Assembly: GCA_964626405.1 (NCBI GenBank)
Contig: CAZVFE010000007.1
Span: forward strand, 1 to 44,967
Direction of reading: 5' to 3'
Length of the DNA: 44,967 nt
Origin: CAZVFE01 sp964626405
GTDB taxonomy: Bacteria; Bacteroidota; Bacteroidia; Cytophagales; Spirosomataceae
In this document: positions 24,727 to 34,138 of the stretch, piece by piece
Layout of the letters: every line of letters begins with the position of its first letter
Position numbering within the stretch: the first letter of the stretch is position 1
The notes under the pieces: generated by a model
Database searches by the model: none
The model's input: the letters and a program-made list of their open reading frames with translations, nothing else
Told to the model about the DNA's origin: nothing
Made by a program: the position numbers and the translations under genes

Positions 24727-26201
24727 ACAACTCTATTTACCCCTCTCACTTTATTAATAATCTGATTAGACACCTTTGCTAGGAATTCATAAGGTAAATG
24801 ACACCAATCGGCAGTCATACCGTCCAAGGATGTAACTGCACGCAATGCAACTACGCGTTCATAGGTACGCTCATCTCCCATTACCCCAACAGACTGAACG
24901 GGAAGTAACATAGCACCTGCCTGCCAAACTTGGTCGTATAAACCTGCATCTTTTAGACCTTTGATAAAAATATGATCTACTTGCTGAAGAATGGAAACTT
25001 TTTCAGCAGTAATATCTCCTAAAATTCGGATAGCTAAACCTGGCCCTGGGAATGGGTGTCTACCTAGAATATCTTGTGAAATACCTAAAGTAGCCCCTAC
25101 TCTTCTCACTTCATCTTTGAATAAAGTGTTCAATGGCTCTACCACTTTTAATTTCATGAAATCTGGCAATCCACCAACATTATGATGAGATTTAATGGTT
25201 GAAGAAGGACCTTTTAAAGAAACAGACTCAATTACATCTGGATAAATGGTACCTTGTCCTAACCATTTTACGTCTTCGATTAAATGGGCTTCTTGATCGA
25301 AAACATCAATAAATACTTTTCCAATTGCCTTTCTTTTTGCTTCTGGATCAGAAAGTCCTGCAAGAGCTGAATAGAATTGGTTCTTTGCATCTACTCCTTT
25401 TACATTAAGGCCAAAGGATTTATAGGAAGCCAATACTTCTTCGAATTCATTCAATCTAAGTAGGCCATTATCAACAAAAATACAATATAGATTTTTGCCA
25501 ATTGCTTTGTGCAATAAAGCTGCGGCTACCGAGGAGTCTACTCCACCAGACAAACCTAATACAACCTTATCTTCGCCTAATTTTTCTTTTAATTCTTGAA
25601 CAGTAGTTTCTACGAAGGAAGCTGAGGTCCAATTTGGCTCACAACCACAAATACCCAGTACAAAATTAGAAAGGATTTCTTTTCCTTCGGAAGTATGGGT
25701 AACTTCAGGATGGAATTGGATACCATAAATTTGTTTCGAATTATGTGCAAATGCCGCTACTTTAACTTCTTCTGTAGATCCAATGATATGAAAATCTGAG
25801 CCTAAAGAAGTGATTGTATCTCCGTGAGACATCCATACTTGGGAGTCAGACGAAATCCCTTTTAACAATGGATTACTCTGAGTAGAATTTAAAATAGCTC
25901 TACCGTATTCTCTCGTATCAGACGCTTCTACAAAACCACCTTGTGTATGGGCTAAGAATTGGGCTCCATAACAAATTCCTAATATTGGTAAATTCCCAAA
26001 TTGTGCTAAATCTAATCTCGGAGAATCTTCTTCTCTTACAGAACAAGGTGAACCTGAAAGGATAATTCCTTTAATATCTTCCGTAATTTCTGGAACATTA
26101 TTGAAGGGTACAATTTCAGAATAAACCTGAATCTCTCGGATTCTACGTGCAATTAATTGGGTAACTTGAGAACCAAAATCTAGAATTAATATTTTTTCCA
26201 T
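24681..26201 (-). CDS. guaA: GMP synthase (glutamine-hydrolysing)
   Basis: 506 residues. It aminates XMP to GMP. The glutaminase domain (1-190) has the triad Cys77 (GICYGAQ), His164 and Glu166 (FHPEVTHT). The ATP pyrophosphatase domain has SGGVDSS (218-224). The dimerisation domain ends in the nearly invariant KPPATIEWE. No residue is missing. It begins 45 bases after namZ on the same strand. CATCTTTG in that gap is one base off a -7 element, so it may have its own promoter. Its end overlaps pepT by 46 bases. Confidence 0.97.
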   Translation of the reverse strand: MEKILILDFGSQVTQLIARRIREIQVYSEIVPFNNVPEITEDIKGIILSGSPCSVREEDSPRLDLAQFGNLPILGICYGAQFLAHTQGGFVEASDTREYGRAILNSTQSNPLLKGISSDSQVWMSHGDTITSLGSDFHIIGSTEEVKVAAFAHNSKQIYGIQFHPEVTHTSEGKEILSNFVLGICGCEPNWTSASFVETTVQELKEKLGEDKVVLGLSGGVDSSVAAALLHKAIGKNLYCIFVDNGLLRLNEFEEVLASYKSFGLNVKGVDAKNQFYSALAGLSDPEAKRKAIGKVFIDVFDQEAHLIEDVKWLGQGTIYPDVIESVSLKGPSSTIKSHHNVGGLPDFMKLKVVEPLNTLFKDEVRRVGATLGISQDILGRHPFPGPGLAIRILGDITAEKVSILQQVDHIFIKGLKDAGLYDQVWQAGAMLLPVQSVGVMGDERTYERVVALRAVTSLDGMTADWCHLPYEFLAKVSNQIINKVRGVNRVVYDISSKPPATIEWE

Positions 26202-26246
26202 CGGCTATTTTTGCAAAGAAATAAGCTACAAAGATGCGAAAAAAAA

Positions 26247-27398
26247 TTAAGGATAAAGCAAATATTTCTTTCTAATTAGCAAATATTTTTCCAAATCTTC
26301 CTTCCAAGAATCCCTAATTTCTTTTTCCGATTTCCCTTCGATTAATTGTTTTCTTAATTGGTCCGTTCCTGCTAGTTTATCGAAAAAGGCAGAATTCAGA
26401 AAAAATTTTTCTTCTAATCCTGATTTTTCATAAAATTCCATAAGGTATTTCAAACTAAAATGAAGTTCCCTTGAATTGACCTTTCTTAAATCATATCCAT
26501 AGCATTTTTCACCTATAAATACAGGTTTTGAAGCACCAGGTTTTGATTCTGGGGTAAAAGAATAATTGCCAATTTTAAATGCGGAGCTACCAATTACTTC
26601 AAACGGATAATCCGTACCTCTACCCACACTGACAACAGTTGGCTCAAATAAACATATAGATGGATATAATTCAATGGAATGAATATTTTTTAAATTTGGA
26701 GAAGGTGGAACATCCACAGGAATTCTATCCTCATAATGGTAATTTTTTGCTTTTATTATTTTTAAATTAGCTTGAATACCTTCTTTTAGCCACTTTTCTC
26801 CATTTATCATATTGGCTAATTCTCCGGAGGTACAACCATAGACTATTGGTATAGGATTTAATCCTACAAAAGAAGAAAATTTTCTATCCAAAACAGGCCC
26901 ATCCACATAATGACCATTCGGATTACCTCTATCCAAGACCATGAATTCTATGTGATTTTCGGCAGCGGCCTCCAAACAATAATGTAAGGTAGAAGAATAA
27001 GTATAAAACCTTACACCAATATCCTGAATATCAAAAATTAAAACATCTATTCCTTCTAAATCTTTAGGAAATGGTTTTTTATGGCTACCATACAAGGATA
27101 CTATTGGCAAACCAGTCTTTTCATCTTTTTCATTATTGATTTTAGCCCCCGCATCTGCTTCTCCTCTAAACCCATGTTCAGGGGCAAAAATCACTTTCAC
27201 TTTTACCCCTTTTTCAATTAATAGATCCAAAATATGTTGGTTATCTACCATTGAGGTATGATTTACGATAATCCCTACATTTTTATTTTTTAATTGGGGA
27301 ATATATTCCTCAAATTGGGCAGCTCCTGGAGAATATTGTCCATTAATATTCATGGATATAAAAAAGAGCAGGATAGCAAATTGAATTATTCGGGCCAT
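26247..27398 (-). CDS. namZ: Exo-beta-N-acetylmuramidase NamZ (formerly DUF1343)
   Basis: 383 residues with a signal peptide (1-20, cut after NINGQ). The family releases terminal N-acetylmuramic acid from peptidoglycan fragments, an activity established for the Bacillus member. Conserved blocks seen: NVGIIVNHTSMVD (40-52), IFAPEHGFRGEADAGA (70-85), IVSLYGSHKKP, IDVLIFDIQDIGVRFYTYSSTL, LDRGNPNG (usually LDRPNP), VYGCTSGELANMINGE, PPSPNL and PTVVSVGRGTDYPFEVIG. It acts outside the inner membrane, probably in wall turnover. It diverges from the second LolC/E-like permease and precedes guaA. Confidence 0.9.
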   Translation of the reverse strand: MARIIQFAILLFFISMNINGQYSPGAAQFEEYIPQLKNKNVGIIVNHTSMVDNQHILDLLIEKGVKVKVIFAPEHGFRGEADAGAKINNEKDEKTGLPIVSLYGSHKKPFPKDLEGIDVLIFDIQDIGVRFYTYSSTLHYCLEAAAENHIEFMVLDRGNPNGHYVDGPVLDRKFSSFVGLNPIPIVYGCTSGELANMINGEKWLKEGIQANLKIIKAKNYHYEDRIPVDVPPSPNLKNIHSIELYPSICLFEPTVVSVGRGTDYPFEVIGSSAFKIGNYSFTPESKPGASKPVFIGEKCYGYDLRKVNSRELHFSLKYLMEFYEKSGLEEKFFLNSAFFDKLAGTDQLRKQLIEGKSEKEIRDSWKEDLEKYLLIRKKYLLYP

Positions 27399-27411
27399 TT
27401 TACTTAATTTG
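27381..27411 (+). promoter_or_regulatory. Possible promoter for the permease-M61 pair
   Basis: TTG (27381-27383), 20 bases, then TTAATTTG (27404-27411): good spacing and one mismatch to TAnnTTTG. Transcription would start near 27418, about 26 bases before the ATG. Confidence 0.4.
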
Positions 27412-27443
27412 TAAATAATTCCTCAATTTAAATAAGTTTTTAT

Positions 27444-28622
27444 ATGGGAAAAAGATTTTCCCTTTTTATTGCACAAAGATTAAGAAATACCCAATCTCAA
27501 ACCTTCTCCAAGAATGTTACAAAAATTGGCATAGGAACCATTGCCTTGGGGCTGAGTCTTTTGATTATTTCTTTTGCTGTATTGAGAGGTTTTCAGCAAA
27601 ATATTTACAATAAAATATACCAATACAATGGTGAAATTCAAATTAGCTTATTCGTAGATCAAAAAACAACAGCTCCAGAGTTTTTTGACAATAATCAGGA
27701 ATTTATAAAGGAATTAAATCAAAACCCGAATATTGAACGAATTGAAGAGGTTGTGGAAAGTCCTTCCTTATTGATTTCGGATGAGTCTATGCAAGGTATT
27801 ATACTTTCTTCCTATGATGAGAAAACTTTTCCAGATTGGAAGAAAAAAGAAGGAATTTATCTATCCAAAAACCTAAGTAATATATTAAAAGCAAAAATAA
27901 AGGATAAAATTATTGTTTATTTTATTGGAGATCGGCCAATTCCTAGAAAATTAATTTATGAAAATTCTTTTAAGACAGATTTGGAGGAAATTGATAATAA
28001 TTTAGCATTTGCCCCAAAAACCTGGATAAGGAAGTCTTTGAAGATTGAAGATAATAAAATAAGTAGCTTAAAAATATTTTTAAAAAAGGATATCAATTCC
28101 AAGGAATTTATTGCAGCGAATTCAGAATTAATTCCCCCAAATTATTCGATGAGAGATATGGAAGAAATTTATCCAGGCTTATTTGATTGGATGAAATTAT
28201 TAGATACCAATATTTTAATTTTAATCAGTTTATTGATTGTAGTAGCTGGTTTTAATATCGTAGCAACGCTTTATATTTTAATGATTGAGAGAATCCCTAT
28301 GATTGGTATTCTTAAATCTATGGGGGCAAATCAAAGTCAATTAAAAAACATATTTTGGTGGAATGGGGGCTTCATTTTAATTCGAGGAATCATATTAGGA
28401 AATATCATTGGATTAGGCTTATGTTTTATTCAATCAGAATTTGAAATAATTCCATTAAATGAATCCATTTATTATATGTCTTTTGTACCCATAAGTTGGT
28501 CGATAAATACCTTAATATTAATCAATTTATTTACAATTTTATTTGTAATTTTGATTGCCTTAATACCAACCCGATATTTAGACAAATTAAATCCACTTGA
28601 GGCGATAAATTTTAAAGCATAA
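27444..28622 (+). CDS. ABC transporter permease of the LolC-LolE type (second copy)
   Basis: 392 residues with the same plan as the permease at 2336: N-terminal LFIAQRLRNTQSQ, TM1 about 27-48, a periplasmic domain about 50-245, TM2 about 253-282 with the cytosolic coupling motif IGILKSMGANQSQLKNIF, TM3 about 303-325 and TM4 about 350-376, ending LNPLEAINFKA. The coupling motif is a good match to lipoprotein-release permeases. The two permeases may be partners, as LolC and LolE are, but that is inference; no LolD-type ATPase is nearby. The M61 peptidase starts 1 base after its stop. Confidence 0.87.
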   Translation: MGKRFSLFIAQRLRNTQSQTFSKNVTKIGIGTIALGLSLLIISFAVLRGFQQNIYNKIYQYNGEIQISLFVDQKTTAPEFFDNNQEFIKELNQNPNIERIEEVVESPSLLISDESMQGIILSSYDEKTFPDWKKKEGIYLSKNLSNILKAKIKDKIIVYFIGDRPIPRKLIYENSFKTDLEEIDNNLAFAPKTWIRKSLKIEDNKISSLKIFLKKDINSKEFIAANSELIPPNYSMRDMEEIYPGLFDWMKLLDTNILILISLLIVVAGFNIVATLYILMIERIPMIGILKSMGANQSQLKNIFWWNGGFILIRGIILGNIIGLGLCFIQSEFEIIPLNESIYYMSFVPISWSINTLILINLFTILFVILIALIPTRYLDKLNPLEAINFKA

Positions 28623-28623
28623 G

Positions 28624-30471
28624 ATGAAAAAAACATTTTTATTATTATTGATGATTTCCTTTACCGGATTATCACAAATTCAGGTAAAATATAGTCTTGA
28701 TTTAAATCAACTAGAGAATGACCGATTAGAGGTTATTGTTGAAAATCCACAATTCATAGAGAATTCTGTTGTTTTTTATTTTCCAAAAATGGTACCAGGA
28801 ACCTATGCTTATTATGATTTCGGCAGATATGTATCAGATTTCAAGGCATTTGATTCAAAGGGAGTAGAATTAAAGACAAAAAAGATTGATGAGAACGGTT
28901 ATTCAATTAATGGTGCAATTAATTTGGCTAAAATCTCCTACAAGGTAGATGATTCATGGGATAGCCCTGAAATAAAGGGTGAATATATTTTTGAACCTGC
29001 GGGTTCAAGTTTCCAAAAGGATTCCCTTTTTGCCTTGAATACCCATTGTATTTTTGGTTATTTCAAAGGATATGAAAATAAAGCTGTGGAGGTAAATGTT
29101 CTTCATGGCGACAATTTAATTGGGGCAAGTTCGATGAAAAATTTATCTAAGGATAAAAATCGAGACATTTATAGGGAATCCAATTATCACCGTTTGGTAG
29201 ATTCTCCACTTATGTATTCCATTCCAGATACCACAGAATTTTTTGTGGCAGAAACCAAAATTTTAGTTTCTGCATTTTCACCGAATAAAATGATTAATTC
29301 CAAGCAAATTGCGGAAGAATTAAAACCTTTATTAGAAATTCAAAAAGAATATTTAGGAGGGAAATTGCCGGTTGACAAATATGCTTATTTAATTGTCTTA
29401 TCTGATTACCTAAAAAATGGTTCTTACGGTGCATTGGAACATTCCCAAAGTTCTTTTTATTATTTGCCTGAGGGAACTATTGAAACATTAGGTCAGGATA
29501 TAAAGGATATTTCAGCACATGAATTTTTCCATGTAGTAACCCCCTTGAATATTCATTCTAAGGAGATTGGGGATTTTGACTTCAATAAACCAAAGATGTC
29601 GCAACATTTATGGATGTATGAAGGCTTAACAGAATATGCTGCACATCATGCTCAACTGGTAGATTCAAAAAATTATGAATTATTCATGGAGCAAATTTGG
29701 GATAAAAACACCTCGATGTTATTGCAATATAATGATAAGGTACCCTTTACCAAAATGAGTAAAAAAGTTTTGGATAAGTATAAGGAAGAATATGCAAATG
29801 TTTATCAAAAAGGTGCTTTAATAGGATTCGGCCTAGATTTAACCTTAAGAAAAATTAGTAATGGTGAATATGGAACGCAAAGGTTAATGCAGGATTTATC
29901 CAAAAAATATGGAATGAATCAATCATTTGTGGATAATCAATTATTTAAGGAAATCGTGAATATTTCCGGTCAAAAAGAAATTGGTGAATATTTTAAAACC
30001 TATGTAAAAGGAAGTACTCCCCTACCTGTTGAAGATTGGTTAAATTGGATTGGATTTAAGGTGGAGCGTTCAAATGAAAAAATAAAAAGATTCAATTTAG
30101 GCTTTGATTTTAGAGGAATATCTGTCAATTCAGAGACTTCAAGAATCGTAATTGCCTCAGAAAATGCAGTGAATCATATTGGAGAAAAATTAGGTTTAAA
30201 ATCGAAGGATGAACTAGTTTCTATCAATGATTTTTCTGCAGATTTAAGTAAAATATCTGAAAATATTGGGCTATTGAGATCTTCTTTAAAGGAAGGAGAT
30301 GATTTAAGTATGATTGTCGCTAGAAAAAATTCAAAAGGAGAATTCGAAAATATTGAATTAAAGGGGAAATTTGAATTTCTAGAAGAAATTGCCCCTCCTA
30401 GAATCATTGAGGTTGAAAATCCTAGTAAGGAACAATTAAATCTTAGAAATAGCTGGTTGTCGGGAATTTAA
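28624..30471 (+). CDS. M61 family metallopeptidase with PDZ-like domain
   Basis: 615 residues with a signal peptide (about 1-18). Glycyl-aminopeptidase-type (M61) proteases have an N-terminal beta domain (about 20-205, with FYFPKMVPGTYAYYDFGRYV), a catalytic domain and a C-terminal PDZ. The zinc site is HEFFH (299-303) with Glu333 in YEGLTEYAAHH; the substrate-side GALEHSQSS motif is at 269-277. The PDZ-like region (about 495-590) is present but weakly conserved. It is probably periplasmic and of unknown substrate. It is cotranscribed with the permease upstream and ends 9 bases from the convergent maeB. Confidence 0.9.
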   Translation: MKKTFLLLLMISFTGLSQIQVKYSLDLNQLENDRLEVIVENPQFIENSVVFYFPKMVPGTYAYYDFGRYVSDFKAFDSKGVELKTKKIDENGYSINGAINLAKISYKVDDSWDSPEIKGEYIFEPAGSSFQKDSLFALNTHCIFGYFKGYENKAVEVNVLHGDNLIGASSMKNLSKDKNRDIYRESNYHRLVDSPLMYSIPDTTEFFVAETKILVSAFSPNKMINSKQIAEELKPLLEIQKEYLGGKLPVDKYAYLIVLSDYLKNGSYGALEHSQSSFYYLPEGTIETLGQDIKDISAHEFFHVVTPLNIHSKEIGDFDFNKPKMSQHLWMYEGLTEYAAHHAQLVDSKNYELFMEQIWDKNTSMLLQYNDKVPFTKMSKKVLDKYKEEYANVYQKGALIGFGLDLTLRKISNGEYGTQRLMQDLSKKYGMNQSFVDNQLFKEIVNISGQKEIGEYFKTYVKGSTPLPVEDWLNWIGFKVERSNEKIKRFNLGFDFRGISVNSETSRIVIASENAVNHIGEKLGLKSKDELVSINDFSADLSKISENIGLLRSSLKEGDDLSMIVARKNSKGEFENIELKGKFEFLEEIAPPRIIEVENPSKEQLNLRNSWLSGI

Positions 30472-30480
30472 CCAATTGAA

Positions 30481-32757
30481 TTATTTTTCTTGAGCCTCCA
30501 CCACAGAAATGGCTGTCATATTATAAATTTCTCTTACAGAAGAACCTAATTGTAAAATATGGGCCGGCTTTTCTAAACCAAGAAGAATTGGACCTATATA
30601 TTCAATTTCCCCTACTTCCTTTAAAAGGTTATAAGCGATATTGGCAGCTGATAAATTAGGAAATATCAGGGTATTTGCCGAACTATTCTCCAATTGAGCG
30701 AATGGGTAATTTTTATTTCGAATATCAACGTTCAGCGCAATATGAGCCTGCATTTCCCCTTCGACTATCCAATCGGGGTGTTTGGATTTCAGAATGCTTG
30801 TTGCATCTTTCATTTTCTTAGCCTCCTCTCCTTCTGACGAACCAAAATTACTATAAGAAACCAGGGCAATTTTTGGGACTATATTAAATCTTTTTACGGC
30901 CTTGACAGTCAATTCGGTTATTTCCACGATTTCTGAGGTGGAGGGGTTAAAATTGATTGTAGCATCAGAGAAAAACAGGGGACCTTTTTTGGTTAGCAAT
31001 AAATACATACCAGCAATTTTATTTACCCCAGATTTTTTATTTAAAATCCGAAAAGTAGGTTTAATTACATCTGGATAGGCTTTGGAAAGTCCACCAATCA
31101 AACCATCCACTTTATTTTGTTCCAATAACATAGCGGTAAAATAGGAAGGGTTTTCCATATTAGACCGAGCGCGAATAAGGGTTGAGCCAGAGCGGTACCT
31201 TTTGGAATAATAGATTTCTGCAAATTCGGATTTAAGGATATCTACTTCCTTGGATAGTGTACTGATAATCTCAAAATCTTCTAAATCGATATGATTGGCC
31301 TCTGCAATTTTTTTAATTTTCTTTTCGTTACCGTATAATACTGGGAAGGCAATTTTTTCATCTAAAACCATCCTAGCAGCCTTTAATACACGAGCATCCT
31401 CTGAATCAGCGAATAGTATCCTTTTAGGGTTTGACTTTGCTTTATTGATGATAAATCGCATTAATTGATTATCAAAACCTAAACGATTGGATAATTCAAA
31501 TTCATATTGGTCCCAATCTTTGATGGGCATTTTGGCCACTTTAGAATTCATGGCAGCCTTGGCAACAGCCATGGAAATCTGCGAAATCAAGCGTGGGTCT
31601 ACTGGCTTTGGAATAATGTATTTTCGTCCAAAAACTAATTCTTGACCTTCATAAGCCTTGAGAACCATATCTGGAACTGGTTTTTTAGCAAGATCTGCCA
31701 GGGCATGTGCAGCGGCCAATTTCATTTCATCATTTATTTCGGTAGCACGAACATCCAAAGCGCCTCTAAATATGAAAGGGAAACCCAAAACATTATTCAC
31801 TTGGTTAGGAAAATCAGAGCGACCAGTTGCCATAATGATATCTTTTCTTGCAGCAACGGCTTTATTATATTCAATTTCAGGACTTGGATTAGCCATAGCA
31901 AATACGATAGGATCTTTTGCCATGGATTGAATCATTTTTTCATCTAAAATATTTCCAGCAGAAAGACCAATAAACACATCTGCCCCTTTCATAGCCTGTG
32001 GCAAGCTTTTACCTTCCTTATTTGAAATAGCAAAAGGTTGAAGATATTTATTTAAATCTTTGCGGTGGGTGGAGATAATTCCATTAATATCAAAAATATC
32101 AAAATTTTCTAATTTTGCCCCCATTTTTATATAGAGTTTCATGCATGAAATAGCAGCAGCTCCTGCCCCAGAAACTACAAATTTCACCTTTGAAATATCT
32201 TTTTTTACAATTTCCAAAGCATTTTTTAATGCAGCAGAGGAAATGATTGCCGTCCCGTGTTGATCATCGTGCATAACGGGAATTTTCAAAGTATTTCTTA
32301 ATTTTTCTTCGATTTCAAAGCATTCAGGGGATTTTATATCTTCCAGGTTTATTCCTCCGAAAGTAGGTTCTAGATGGGCAACAGTATGTACAAATTCATC
32401 AATATCTTTACAGTTCAACTCTAAGTCAAATACATCAATATCTGCGAAAATTTTAAATAAAACTCCCTTACCCTCCATTACTGGCTTGGAGGCCGCAGCT
32501 CCAATATTGCCAAGTCCTAAGACTGCAGTTCCATTAGAAATTACAGCAACAAGATTTCCCTTGGCTGTATAATCATAAATTGTATCGGGGTTTTGGGCTA
32601 TGGCAAGGCAAGGTTCGGCTACGCCTGGAGAATAGGCCAAAGATAAATCTCTCTGACTTGCCGTAGGTTTTGTTGAGCGAACTTCAATTTTACCCGGTCT
32701 ACCCTGAGAATGATATTCCAGGGCATCTCGTTTTATATTTGTTTGTTTATTTTTCAT
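30481..32757 (-). CDS. maeB: NADP-dependent malic enzyme with C-terminal phosphotransacetylase-like domain
   Basis: 758 residues. Residues 1-425 are malic enzyme, which decarboxylates malate to pyruvate with reduction of NADP. Visible are SLAYSPGVAEPC with Tyr42, the catalytic Lys97 region (KPVMEGKG), metal ligands Glu139/Asp140 and Asp164 (MHDDQHGTA), and the dinucleotide loop SGAGAAAIS. Residues about 430-758 match phosphate acetyltransferase (ADSEDARVL, LIGGLSKAYPDV, DATIN, SYSNFGSSEG, PNLSAANIAYNLL). In MaeB proteins this part senses acetyl-CoA rather than catalysing. It starts 5 bases after dctA, giving a malate uptake and conversion operon. Confidence 0.95.
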   Translation of the reverse strand: MKNKQTNIKRDALEYHSQGRPGKIEVRSTKPTASQRDLSLAYSPGVAEPCLAIAQNPDTIYDYTAKGNLVAVISNGTAVLGLGNIGAAASKPVMEGKGVLFKIFADIDVFDLELNCKDIDEFVHTVAHLEPTFGGINLEDIKSPECFEIEEKLRNTLKIPVMHDDQHGTAIISSAALKNALEIVKKDISKVKFVVSGAGAAAISCMKLYIKMGAKLENFDIFDINGIISTHRKDLNKYLQPFAISNKEGKSLPQAMKGADVFIGLSAGNILDEKMIQSMAKDPIVFAMANPSPEIEYNKAVAARKDIIMATGRSDFPNQVNNVLGFPFIFRGALDVRATEINDEMKLAAAHALADLAKKPVPDMVLKAYEGQELVFGRKYIIPKPVDPRLISQISMAVAKAAMNSKVAKMPIKDWDQYEFELSNRLGFDNQLMRFIINKAKSNPKRILFADSEDARVLKAARMVLDEKIAFPVLYGNEKKIKKIAEANHIDLEDFEIISTLSKEVDILKSEFAEIYYSKRYRSGSTLIRARSNMENPSYFTAMLLEQNKVDGLIGGLSKAYPDVIKPTFRILNKKSGVNKIAGMYLLLTKKGPLFFSDATINFNPSTSEIVEITELTVKAVKRFNIVPKIALVSYSNFGSSEGEEAKKMKDATSILKSKHPDWIVEGEMQAHIALNVDIRNKNYPFAQLENSSANTLIFPNLSAANIAYNLLKEVGEIEYIGPILLGLEKPAHILQLGSSVREIYNMTAISVVEAQEK

Positions 32758-32762
32758 TATAA

Positions 32763-34010
32763 TTAGGTATTAAATTCATTTTCATTTTTGGAAATCCAAA
32801 TAGTAGCTACACCATTACCAATAAAATTAGTGATTGCACGGGCCTCAGACATAAAACGATCAACTCCGATTAAAAGTGCAAGTCCTTCCAAAGGAATTAC
32901 GTGGAGGGCGTTTAAGGTGGAGGCTAAAACCATAAAACCACTCCCAGCCACTCCGGCTGCCCCTTTGGAAGTAACCATTAATACGCCAATAATGGTTAAA
33001 ATTTGTTCAAAGGTAAAATCAACCTTATAAACCTGAGCCAAAAACATAATTGCCATGGAAAGGTAAATGGTAGTTCCATCCAAGTTAAAGGAATATCCGG
33101 CAGGAACTACTAGACCAACCACGGATTTAGAACAACCTTTTTTCTCTAATTTTTCCATCAGAGAAGGCAGCCCGGCCTCAGAGGAGGACGTTCCTAAAAC
33201 AATTAATAATTCTTCTTTTATGTAGGAAAGAAATTCAAAAATATTTTCTTTACAATGGCGTAGAATAGCACCTAGAATAAGAAATATAAAAATAGCCATT
33301 GTGATATAGACTGTAACCATCAATTTCGCAAGAGGAAGAAGGGAATCTATACCATATTTTGCTACAGTAATCGCAATACCACCCAAAGCCCCTAGAGGAG
33401 CAGTATACATTACCCAATGTAAGCCTTTGTAGACATAATTCGAAATTTTTGAAAGGGCCCGAATCAAACCTTTTACCCTATTGGAACGATTTAAAATAAT
33501 CCCCGTTAAAATAGCAAATAATAAAACTTGAATGGTGCTATTTTCATAAAAGAATTTTGACCATTCGAAAGACTGAGCCTGTTGATTAATAGCTGAAATT
33601 TTATCTACGTTTTCGGAGGATTGGAAGATATTTGCCCCAGGCTGGATGAAATGTGCTACAAGAATACCGATAATCAAGGCAAAAGTTGTAACAATTTCAA
33701 AGTATAAAATGGATTTAGCGCCAACTCGACCAACTTTTTTTAAGTCTCCCATTTGGACAATCCCCAAAGAAATTGTTAAAAATATGATAGGATTGATAAA
33801 TAATTTTACCAGAGAAATGAATAAACCTGAGAAAATTTCTGCTAGAGTTGGCCCAAGTTCAATGCTTGTACCCAATAAGGAATATTTGAATTTTTCTTCG
33901 AAAACGGGATATAAGGCCCATTCTTTAGCAAAAGAACCCAAAAAAATGCCAAGCAAAATAAAAATTAAAACCCAAAAGGTAAGATGTGAAGTAATTTTTT
34001 TAAGATTCAT
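32763..34010 (-). CDS. dctA: C4-dicarboxylate:cation symporter (DctA)
   Basis: 415 residues, eight membrane helices plus two re-entrant hairpins (GltPh fold). It imports malate, fumarate or succinate with cations. Motifs: serine-rich hairpin GTSSSEAGLP (273-282), NLDGTTIYL (309-317), SKGAAGVAGSGF (348-359), and DRFMSEARAITNFIGNGVATI (384-404). The last motif, with Asn where glutamate/aspartate transporters have Asp, matches DctA rather than GltP, so C4-dicarboxylates are the better substrate guess. The malic enzyme 5 bases downstream supports that choice. It is the first gene of its operon. Confidence 0.9.
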   Translation of the reverse strand: MNLKKITSHLTFWVLIFILLGIFLGSFAKEWALYPVFEEKFKYSLLGTSIELGPTLAEIFSGLFISLVKLFINPIIFLTISLGIVQMGDLKKVGRVGAKSILYFEIVTTFALIIGILVAHFIQPGANIFQSSENVDKISAINQQAQSFEWSKFFYENSTIQVLLFAILTGIILNRSNRVKGLIRALSKISNYVYKGLHWVMYTAPLGALGGIAITVAKYGIDSLLPLAKLMVTVYITMAIFIFLILGAILRHCKENIFEFLSYIKEELLIVLGTSSSEAGLPSLMEKLEKKGCSKSVVGLVVPAGYSFNLDGTTIYLSMAIMFLAQVYKVDFTFEQILTIIGVLMVTSKGAAGVAGSGFMVLASTLNALHVIPLEGLALLIGVDRFMSEARAITNFIGNGVATIWISKNENEFNT

Positions 34011-34039
34011 GCGTTCAGAGAGTGGTTTAAAGAATTTCT

Positions 34040-34047
34040 CAAAAATA
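34040..34047 (-). promoter_or_regulatory. -7 element for the dctA-maeB operon
   Basis: The minus strand reads TATTTTTG, an exact TAnnTTTG, 30 bases upstream of the dctA ATG. No TTG is seen at the ideal distance, so the -33 part is weak or absent. Confidence 0.45.
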
Positions 34048-34138
34048 TTGTTTAAATTTAAATTTTAGTAATTAATTCTATAAATACAAATTTTCAATAG
34101 GTGAACTTTTCAATTTCCTAAGTTGTTTTAAAACTATT

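Noticed and set aside
2336..28622. Two LolC/E-type permeases as a recent duplication
   Set aside because: Their sequences share only the overall plan and short motifs; they look like old, separate family members.
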